Positions 54,301 through 62,158 of a DNA stretch of 64,000 nucleotides are shown in pieces; within the stretch, counting starts at the first letter, position 1, and every line of letters begins with the position of its first letter. The notes under the pieces were generated by a model that did no database searches, was not told the DNA's origin, and saw nothing but the letters and a program-made list of their open reading frames with translations. Location of the stretch: the NCBI RefSeq assembly GCF_000281045.1, contig NW_008246110.1:246049-310048 (forward strand), given 5' to 3'. Both the position numbers and the translations under genes were made by a program. The DNA is from Saprolegnia diclina VS20 (lineage: Eukaryota; Oomycota; Saprolegniomycetes; Saprolegniales; Saprolegniaceae).

Positions 54301-55978
54301 CGTGCGACCCGAGGTGCAGCTGGGTGAGGCGCGGGAACCGAATACCGCGTAGGATGGGCGCCAAAGCACAGCTCTCGACGTTGGCCTTGTTGAGGTTGAT
54401 GTGGGTGAGCGTCGACTCGAGGAAGAGCGCGCGCAGCGTCCGAGCGGTGAGCTGGGGAGCGCCAAAGAGCCGCTGCTCGTCGGTGGTGATGAGCATGCCG
54501 ACGCCGGTGAACTCGCGCAAATGGCGGCAGTGGCGCGCCAGAGCGATCGCGGCGTCGCTGTCGAGCGCGCGCGGAAGGCCCGAAACCACGAGGCTTCGGA
54601 GGTCCGGGCAGTTGGCGCCAAGAACCACAAGGCCCTTGGCACTCACGTGGTAGCAGCCCGTGAGGTCGAGGTGCCGCAGTCGTATGCACCGGGTGGTACC
54701 CCGGTCGCTGGTAAAGTCGGCGTCCATTTCGTGCTCGACGGGCGCAAATTGCACCAAGTGTGTGAGGCCCACGTCCGTGACCCGGGCGCAGCCGTGCAGA
54801 ATCAAGGTTTCGAGGTGGGGGCACGACCGACCCAGCGCGATGAGCACGTCATCGGTCATGGCGTGCAGCGCGGCCGTGACGTCGAGGTGCAGCAGCTTCT
54901 TCCCGCAGCCTTTGGCGACGTTGAGGAGACTCGCAAAATGCAACTTTTTCAAGTGCGCGAGCTCGAGCCGCGCGACACTGGACGGGACGAGGCGCTGCTG
55001 CGGCAAGCACCCGTAGAGCGTGATACCTTCCATGTGTGGCAGCGCGTTGAGCTTGAGCTCCTCGAGCTTGGGTGCGTAGTTGAGGACGGCAAGGACTGCC
55101 GTGTCAGTGAGCCGGACGCAGCCCGAGAGGTCGAGGCGCGTGAGCGGCGAATGGCTGTACGGCCGCTCGTTGAGGTAGAACATGCTCTGGTCCGTTAGTT
55201 GCTCGCAGTGCGCGACGAGAAGCGACTGGAGCCGACTAAACGACTGCACGATACAACTAAAGACGACGTCGACGACCCACGGGCTGTGACTCACGTCGAG
55301 CTCGACGACTGTTGAGGCGAAGCTGAGGAGCGCAACACCCGAGAGCTGCGGACAGCGAGAGAGGTGAAGCACGCGAAGCGACGGCAGCTGGCCGAGCACG
55401 CGCAGGCCGGCATCAGTCAAGTTGCGGCACTCGCTAAGATACAGGTGCTGCAGCCGGAGATTTCGCTTCTCCGGTGGCGGGCACGCCAGGTATGCAAGGT
55501 CCGCATCGTGCACGTCCCAGCCCGAGAGGTGCACGGTGCTAGCGAGCTCCACGAGGAACTCGGTCGTGTAAAAGAGCGCAATTGGGATCGTCAGCGCCGA
55601 CGCATCAAGTCCTCGGGCGGACGCGGGCGGCGTCGCGGGGTCACCGCTGTGGTTGTTGATAGGCGACGAAATGGCCGGCAGCCGCGTCGGCTTGAGCTTG
55701 GGCTTGCGTAGCTGCTTGGCCCGCGTGGGTGATGGCGCGAGCAAGGGCTGCTTGGTCGGCGACGTCTCGGGGCCTTCGACCGCCGACAGCACGGGCATCG
55801 CCGTGTGCACGAGAGGAATGAGGTACCCTTTGGACGACTGAAGCACGGGCGCATCTGGCAGCTTCGTCAGTCGCCGCTTGCGTCCCGTCGGACGCAGTCG
55901 CTGTGCAGTCGTGTACGGCGACGGCTCGCTGTTCATCATTGCGCCGTGGCTCCTCGTGCTGGATCCCGATCCTGTCAC
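51368..55978 (-). CDS. Large LRR plus IQ-motif protein (1536 aa, intronless)
   Basis: Single open frame. After a disordered basic leader (about 110 residues), leucine-rich repeats of the cysteine-containing AMN1/F-box type occupy about residues 130-700: LQHLYLSECRNLTDAGLRVL, LTRLDLSGCVRLTDTAVLAVL, LETLILHGCARVTDVGLTHL, LRHLDLTGCYHVSAKGLVVL and LRVLDAQHCNHVGNHIFGVL. No F-box is visible at the front. From about 730 to 1300 come a dozen or more IQ-like helices (AVQLLQRVYRGHLGRLAA, GARLFQRVWRGACGRTAA, ASTIQKAFRAHFAGIAF, IVLQRTYRTLRQRAF), which should recruit calmodulin or myosin-like light chains. The C-terminal 230 residues form a coiled coil. It is probably a cytoskeletal or flagellar scaffold, by inference. 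No start ambiguity is resolvable: the ATG at 55978 is the most upstream, and one at 55936 (MMNSEPSP) is possible. Confidence 0.88.
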   Translation of the reverse strand: MTGSGSSTRSHGAMMNSEPSPYTTAQRLRPTGRKRRLTKLPDAPVLQSSKGYLIPLVHTAMPVLSAVEGPETSPTKQPLLAPSPTRAKQLRKPKLKPTRLPAISSPINNHSGDPATPPASARGLDASALTIPIALFYTTEFLVELASTVHLSGWDVHDADLAYLACPPPEKRNLRLQHLYLSECRNLTDAGLRVLGQLPSLRVLHLSRCPQLSGVALLSFASTVVELDVSHSPWVVDVVFSCIVQSFSRLQSLLVAHCEQLTDQSMFYLNERPYSHSPLTRLDLSGCVRLTDTAVLAVLNYAPKLEELKLNALPHMEGITLYGCLPQQRLVPSSVARLELAHLKKLHFASLLNVAKGCGKKLLHLDVTAALHAMTDDVLIALGRSCPHLETLILHGCARVTDVGLTHLVQFAPVEHEMDADFTSDRGTTRCIRLRHLDLTGCYHVSAKGLVVLGANCPDLRSLVVSGLPRALDSDAAIALARHCRHLREFTGVGMLITTDEQRLFGAPQLTARTLRALFLESTLTHINLNKANVESCALAPILRGIRFPRLTQLHLGSHVTDDVCASLLKNASLLTHLNVSRSRHLSSDALCALLMATPRLRVLDAQHCNHVGNHIFGVLLEACAELAVLNVAGNPYVTDAGVMLFEPDDAARLLTSLNVHGCNVHLAALQAVEMTHPRTRLDPHHLALIPRPFETGAYLARARLVQQAAVAIVHWTRTCLVRTRQRLLRRRLASARLRYRSRMAGRIQRGFRAQQARLADAKQRVADAEALAAKIDGSARLLQRALRYFVFWCAIRRHVRLRREAAAYARYVAQVAKEQHAVQLLQRVYRGHLGRLAATRHRAANAERARRQDVGARLFQRVWRGACGRTAASQLRATTIEAMATYMLTMDRHLLASLHMTRVVRGFLGRRWATRWRVHVAEVAARRLTAASTIQKAFRAHFAGIAFARTLNGSTTTIQRHWRGVLGRQRAMRCILQTAYDRPVVLCLLTPNSVYQHALAERWQRKRMAALSVALALQKLMRGWHGRLRAHQEWSLFLERAYRDDVAARCLQRFFHHIVYSGFDFRSTDDMTLCTWCRRRNQQARVRAMIAHRGACALKIQATWRMWKGKLRFLTYFLGRARRRKHDATRALYWEGLIATDVHANAWSRFVLVQRGAVATLVRFYRSSLLARGWLAPSVLIHRYQKASHIQAVVRGYLTRARVRLYAASVLAATKTLQRAWRRKQHFMRWRAITEASRDRKRKRDEEDRAAGIARARTNQFTAETIDRDSKAAIVLQRTYRTLRQRAFYKKRMDARVHVWRAQAAAKIEASLAKQMAAVEFQADVWLAAKKRDPKFVEPALELNEDGEDYASVIARTDAMIQLDLEEQCDLLRETLATLTEDCYREFSTYELLAAEELEIQAHMRYFMDVKALNSRFRIETQALLEAQVPFATQGRQLILEAARLAGENQRLQHEVIRLNKLRSTFETTATNRLEYDPLLYELDIDHMLAALEPQWQPNSTVVYSTVMKQLERDASPNTQTIHLEDAADSPTQRL

Positions 55979-56116
55979 TATTCCCGTGTATTGATATTAT
56001 ATATAGTGTGCAAAGTAATAATAGTGTACGTCTGAAATCACCCATACAAACAGACGGGGCTGCAGAAAGGCAATGGCAGCCGATCAAATAGTGTGAAACA
56101 GAGATCAGTGATCTTC

Positions 56117-59100
56117 ATGACGCAGGACGTTCGGATCACCGTGCTCTTCGAGGGCCGTGAGTGCGTACCTATGGCTTCGCTAGCGTGGCCTCATGACCTC
56201 CTGCAGGTACTTGCTCGAGGCAGACCCGGCCGAGTCGGCCGAGACCGTAGCCTTCCAGCTCCACTCGCTCTGCGACGTCGCCGACAACGACCAGGTCCTC
56301 CTGACGTACGACGGGCGGCTCGTGTCGCCCGAAGACGGCGTGGCCGCTATCACCCAGTCGATGCATCTTCTCCTCCTGTTTCGGCGCAGCGCAGCGAGCG
56401 GCGGCTTTGAACCAACGCGTGATACCGACTGGCAAGAGACGTGTTCGCAGGTCGTGGCTCCATCGACGCCGCTCGTGCAGCCCGCGTACACGCGACAGGA
56501 TGGCGCCATGCTCTGCAGCGTATGCGCGACCACGTGCTCGCCTCCCGGTACGAACAAACACCGCGGTATCTTCTGCATCTTACCGTCTTCTGCAGCCCAC
56601 CTCGTGACGCCCATTCTCAATGACGTGGCAACACGCAACGTCGTCCGCGGGTCCTTTGTCACGGAGCTGGCGGTGGTCATCGGGGCCATCGATGTCTTGC
56701 CGCCGACGGGCTTTACAAAGCTGCCGATGGACCTCAACCACGGGACGCCCGGCCCCTTTGCCTTTCTCTGCGTTCGCAAAGGTACGTGGTTCGATGATCC
56801 TCAGGCTGCACCCACACGCACCGTTGTAGGCGGGAAACAAGCGCCCATCGCACACGTCCAGGTCGCGTCAGGTTCGACGGTGCCGCCCGGGTACACGTTG
56901 CTGCATGTGACGGCGACGACGTCGATCTGCTACCGCCGGGCGCCGCCATCGCTCTTCCGGTCGCTCGTCGGCTTTGGCATCCGCGACGTCTCTGTCGGCA
57001 AGGACCACGCGTCGTCCATGGTCGCTTGCCGCACGGCGCTCACCTCATCGGGTGATTGGACGCTCGCGTACGATCTCGCGCCGTTCGCTGGGACGATCTG
57101 CGGGTCGGTGGTCCTCGACCACTCTGAGTACTAAAGCACATCCCTAGATCCCACGGCGACTGTTTGTTTGCCGAGCGTATCGTCAACAGCACCCCAGGCT
57201 CGTTCACAGCCCTCTCGGGCGCCCAAGTTGAAGCGAGTGCTGCGCTGGAGGCCACGCTTCGAACCCAGTGGGCCGCCGCCCAAGCGACAGCATTTATGGC
57301 GTCCGAGGCGTCGCTCCGCAGTACGCTCGAGCACCAGAGCCAGCGCGTGCGCATTTACGAGCGCAAGGACAAGCAGGCCCGCGCGCTGGCGGTCGTTCCA
57401 GTCGCGACGCTCGAGGCCCGGGCGCGCGCCAACACTAATAGTGTGCACAAGCGCTTTGAAGACGAAGTGCTGCACCAGCTCATCCACTGGTTCAAGCACG
57501 AGTTCTTTTCCTGGATGAACCAGCCGCCGTGCCAGGTGTGCGGCCAGGCGCCGACACAGCTCGTGCGCACGGACGGCCCGACGACTCCGGAGGAGGTACC
57601 CCTTGTCCTAGCAAGTGTAGCTGTAGCGAGAGCTTGCGTAGGTCGCGGGCGAAGCGAGTCGTGTTGAAGTGTACCAGTGCGCTAGCTGCCGCAGCTTGAC
57701 GCGCTTTCCGCGGTAGCTGCCGACACGAAAGAGAGGACCAAGAAAACATTATAAAAATGACTAGGTACAACGATCCGGTCAAGCTCTTGGAGACTCGCAC
57801 GGGTCGCTGCGGCGAGTGGGCCAACTGCTTTACGCTCTGCTGCCGCGCGATGGGCTACGAAGCGCGCTACGTCCTTGACTTTACCGACCACGTCTGGACC
57901 GAAGTGTACAGCCCGGAATACGGGGTACGTCCGTCGGCGCGTGCGACGGGAAATGGACCCAAGGGTGTAGCGCTGGTTGCACTGCGACCCGTGCGAAGAC
58001 CAACTCGACTGCCCGTTGACGTATGAAGTCGGCTGGGGAAAAGAGCTCCACTACATCTTTGCCTTCTCCATTGACCAAGTTGTCGACGTCATTCGGTAAC
58101 GTTGCATCTCTTATATGCTGTTCACGTCCTCGAGCAGGCGCTACACGACGACGTACGAAGGCGGCGTTTTGGACCGGCGTACGCAAGCCCGCGAAGACTG
58201 GCTCGCGGCAACGATCGTAGCTCTAAACCAGCGAGTGCAAGCGGCGCTGCCAAGTGCCCGGCGCGAGGTTCGATCCCCGACCAATGCCTGCCGGTCAATG
58301 TGGATACGGTAGACGCTGCGGCTCCGTGCATTGCACGAAGAGGCCGAGCTTGGTGCCGTCAAGCACGCCAAGGCGAGTGAGACCGAAGGGCGTGTGTCAG
58401 GCTCGACAGAGTGGAAGGAGTCGCGTCAGGAGAGCGGCAACAAGGCCGACGATATAGCGTCAACGACGACAACAGCCGAGATAATGTCGACGGTCGACGA
58501 GGTGCCACCGTCGCTTTGGCAGTCGTACGCTGCGGTGGTTGGAGACAAAAGTTCAGGGAAGTATTGTAGGCTGCTCGTGCAACTCGTCCACGGGTGCGCC
58601 AACGCCTTTTGTGTCAACCCCTTTTGCCTGCATGTGGCCAAGGAGGCGCCAGGTACTACCGTGATGGCGACGGCAACACCGTATCCAAGCGTCATAGGAT
58701 TTGATCTGTCGAGTTATGTGGCCTCGTCGCTGCAGCGCATTCCATCACTGCAAGCTGTCGTCACGTCCCGCCGCGCGTTTGACCAGCTCATCTGCCCGCC
58801 GACAGGTGCAATAGGTTCAACCCTCGTCGACCCTAACCGCAGTGTTAGACAAAAATCTTCGAAGCCAGCTGTGGGCGGCGTCGCCGATCGGGTACTGGCC
58901 GCTGCAGGACAGCAAGCACGTAGCCGTCGATATCTCGGGGCATGCTGCGCATCTCACGCACACTTGCGCTGCGGTCAACAAGCCCATCGCGACCAAAGTT
59001 AACAAGGCGACGACCGGCTACCAGCTGCTGCCGCGCGATACGTTGCGACTGACGGCAGACGTCGCGGCGCCGACGTGGAGTGTCGTCTTTCTTGTGCAGT

Positions 59101-60442
59101 GGCACGCGTACGCCGATACGCTGGTCGAGTTTTTGCATCTGCCCGAGCTCGACCTGCGCCTTGGTCTCACGGCCGACAAACGGTATTCCCATCTGCCGTC
59201 CCTTCCTTTATAAAGTAGTGTGCGCAGGCTCGCGCTGACGCTGGGGGCGACGACGACGCACAGCGCGTCACCGTTGGCCATGGACACGACGTACCACATG
59301 GCGCTTGTTGTCGACTCGTCGCGCGTCCGTGTCTTTGTGAATGCGGCCGAGGTCGTCTCGCTGACCGCGGGGCCACCTACCGCGTCGATCTCGCTACTGT
59401 TTGAGACGCAGGCGTTGGCGCATGTGCCCATTGTGAGTCATCTCGCGCTGCTGCCGACTGCGCTGGAGCCGTCGACGCTCGAGGTCTTGGCGCGCTTGTC
59501 GCTGCCCGGCGCCAAGTTGACCATGGCCGGTGTCAAAGGCGACACGGCTGACATCCAACAGCACGTGTGCACGCTTGATGCGGCGCAGATGGACTCGGGC
59601 TACGTGCTCTCGTCGCTCCACTGTACGGTGTTGATCGAGAGGTTCATGGAGATTGACTTTCGATTCTAGTGTGGTCGGGCACCTTCTTTGATGGCCTCCA
59701 GTGCGCGTACACGTCGGCCACTGGCGAGACAGTCGACGGACCCCAACACGTTGTCGCCGCTTCCAAGGACCAATCGCGATCCCATTCGCTGGCGCTTCTC
59801 CCAGGCGAAGTCATCGTGCACGTGTCGGGTCGCCGCGGCGCGTGGACGGACGCGCTGAGCGTCACCACCAACTTTGGTCGCACGCTCATTGGCGGCGGCC
59901 ATGGTGGCAGTCCGTTCGAGATGGACATTGCCCCGGGGCACGCAGTGCGCGCGTTTGGCTTTCATATTGACGACCACGTGTACAGTTCCGTGGTTTTCAC
60001 AGCGCCGTCGCCCCGCGGTGCGCACGCTGCTCGTACAGCCGCGTGAGTCTAACGCGGCGCGTAGGTCCAGTGTTTCAAGCCCTAGATGCGATCCGCGCCT
60101 CAGTGCCCTCGTCGATCCTGCGTACGGTGATCGCGGCAGGTACGCTATCGCTATTGCGCTGCTTCTTTGGCTCAAAAAGGTCTAGTGCGCCGGTACCTCG
60201 GGAACCTCGTTGCGACGCCAACCGAGCCAAAATTCCGCAAAATCAAGACCACAAACGCGTATTTTGCCAAAAATGTGGGGATCCTTGACGACGCGACGGT
60301 GCTCACGCTCTTTACGGGTGCTGATTTCGAGGCCGTGACCGAGGGCGACGACAAGTTTTGGGTCTTCCGCGGAAACCTCCACGCTGTCCACGCTGCCACG
60401 TACGACCTGACGACGTTCGCGGCGCTGCTCGCCGACAACTAG
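56117..60442 (+). CDS. PNG1: Peptide:N-glycanase (PNGase/NGLY1-type) with UBL, MABP-like, AZUL-like, LamG-like, jacalin and PUB domains
   Basis: Cytosolic deglycosylase removing N-glycans from misfolded glycoproteins (ERAD). Fourteen exons (ends 56160, 56781, 57103, 57595, 57712, 57924, 58095, 58267, 58805, 59182, 59622, 60017, 60139, 60442), every phase matching, give exactly 1,246 aa. Domains: ubiquitin-like (4-75; [33 protein letters not shown]); MABP-like (about 160-290; [27 protein letters not shown]); zinc pairs CQVC and CASC; transglutaminase-like core with [20 protein letters not shown] (Cys486), [11 protein letters not shown] (His513) and RWLHCDPCE (Asp530), a complete triad; AZUL-like finger ([18 protein letters not shown], about 675-725); laminin-G/ConA-like ([11 protein letters not shown], about 785-960); jacalin-like lectin ([31 protein letters not shown], about 1015-1130); C-terminal PUB ([19 protein letters not shown], about 1160-1240). 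Animal PNGase has PUB first and a PAW lectin-like domain last, so this order is unusual. Start: first ATG, MTQDVRI. Confidence 0.88.
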
Positions 60443-60540
60443 TTGGCTCTTTAGCTCGCTGTCATAGTGTTTTTGACTACAGCCAATATCAACTAACATT
60501 CTAAGCTTAGTTAGTCGTACATATCTGGTATTCGTGATTA

Positions 60541-61060
60541 TCACATGTCTTGCTGGGCCTTGGCTTGGGCAAAGAGTGCGTTTTGCGCCGCGAGAAGCTC
60601 GTCGCGGGACTCACCCTTGAAGAGATCCTTCCCGCGCTTCTCCGTTTTCTTCTTCTTCTTCAGCTCGGGCTTGGGCTAGCACAAACGCATGAAGGTACGA
60701 AGGTTGATGCGTGTTGGTCGTACAAGGGCGAGGGCCTTGGCCTTGAGGTCGGGGTAGGCGTCCATTGCTGCCAGTACGTGGTTGGGCTGGATGTAATACG
60801 CTTCTTTGGTCGCCTCTTTTTGCGCGAGCGCATTGGACGCCACGAGCAACGACCGCATGAGCTCTACGAGTCGCAAGGCGCTACAGGCGAGCTATGGTAT
60901 GGCGCGGTACCGGACGCCAACTGGGCCGTCATGTCGACGACCGCGGTCGGGAGCGGCTCCTCGTCGCCGACGCGCGTGCGCAGAAGTGCTTCGGTCACAG
61001 CTAGCACAGCGTGAGCTCCATTGTAAGCATGTAGCGCCTACTCATGGGCACCTTGGACAT
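60541..61060 (-). CDS. Small histone-fold-like protein, 4 exons (possible CENP-X/MHF2-type)
   Basis: Reconstructed from four exons (start ATG at 61060, MSKVPM) across introns of about 41, 35 and 48 nt; about 120 aa. The readable core is TVTEALLRTRVGDEEPLPTAVVDMTAQLAALRLVELMRSLLVASNALAQ, followed by KEATKEAYYIQPNHVLAAM and then a Lys-rich tail KPELKKKKKTEKRGKDLF ending QAKAQQDM. The helix-strand-helix pattern, with I-x-P-x-HV before a final short helix, resembles small histone-fold proteins such as CENP-X, CENP-W or TAF subunits; the resemblance is to the fold and not firmly to one family. The exon joins are phase-consistent, but the 35-nt intron is at the short limit. It ends convergent with the PNGase gene, 98 bases away. 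Moderate confidence that a gene exists; low for identity. Confidence 0.55.
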
Positions 61061-62158
61061 CGCGGCCAAGCTGGTGGTGTGGAATTTCGCGGCTGCAATG
61101 CCATTGGTTTATAATTGGCCAATGGCATCGCGCGACGCCGATCTTTGTCCATGAGTCCTCCCTATTCATCGGCGACGACCATTTCCTGGCTTGACGAAGG
61201 TAACTCTGTTGTGATCTCATGTCTGCATCATACGACGTCTGGTGGAGTCGCTTGGATGGGCTCTGAAAGATGACGAAATAGAGATTTGGTCCGTCGTGTG
61301 CCCGTTGGACGACAAACCGAGTACCACGAACTCCATTGCTGGCGTCTCACGCCTGTCGGAATACACATACTTGCTATCTTCCACGCCTCTCAGCTATTTG
61401 ATGAAACCACTAGGACGTGGTAAGCTTGCCATCTTTGCAGCCACTGCGTCGACTCTAGGTGGAGCTAAGGAGGCCAGCGGTCGCCTTCTGTCCCCACACA
61501 GCATCCGGTCGTGCACAGATGCGTGACGCTTGACGCGTCTACCACCATTACCACAAGCTAGCCCATAGAGAGGTACGTTGGAGTCGACAACAATCATTCT
61601 TGCGCGGCTGCCTGGCGACGTGTTGTCAATGACCTTTCCCATGCTGTCGGACGCGATACACTGGTCGCGCTGCTTGGTAGAGCCAACACGATGCGCATAC
61701 CGGTACTCACAGCCACAGGGTATGACACATGACAAGCGACGAGGACTAGGTTGTCGAGATAACAGTAGACGACTTGTGCTGGCCAGGCGGATCTGGCGCC
61801 GATTTGAAAATTTAAATTGCTCGGATTGGCCCGTGGGTGTGGTATACATTTGCTTAGATAATAAAATAAATTGCCGTTGTAGGCTGCATTATAATGGTGG
61901 TCACGGTGAATAAAATACATGGCTCGCAGCGCTCAATACAAGTCATGTCGGTATTGGCAGGTAATCAGTAGTTTTTAGGTGGTTGTTATCTGTTGTATGT
62001 CGTTCAACCCAGGCAGTATTAAAGAACCGCACCGGGTGTAAATACAAGCGCTGGAAATAAAACGCAAATCGAAACAGCACGCGAGAAGCGATTGCCGCGG
62101 CCGCGCTCGGACCTCTTCCTTGGACCTCCCATCCTCCGCGTCCGCTTCCTCGACGACC
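61061..62158. other. Intergenic, about 1.1 kb
   Basis: Divergent promoters for the histone-fold-like gene and the TOG gene. The stretch 61855-62060 is AT-rich with AATAAAATAAATTG and AATAAAATAC. Short frames on both strands (such as 61394-61849 minus) lack recognisable domains. I see no element that I can name. Confidence 0.4.

Noticed and set aside
58255-58285. tRNA T-arm-like GGTTCGATCCC
   Set aside because: The stem does not pair, there is no D-arm or A-box, and the sequence lies at an exon-intron border of the PNGase gene.
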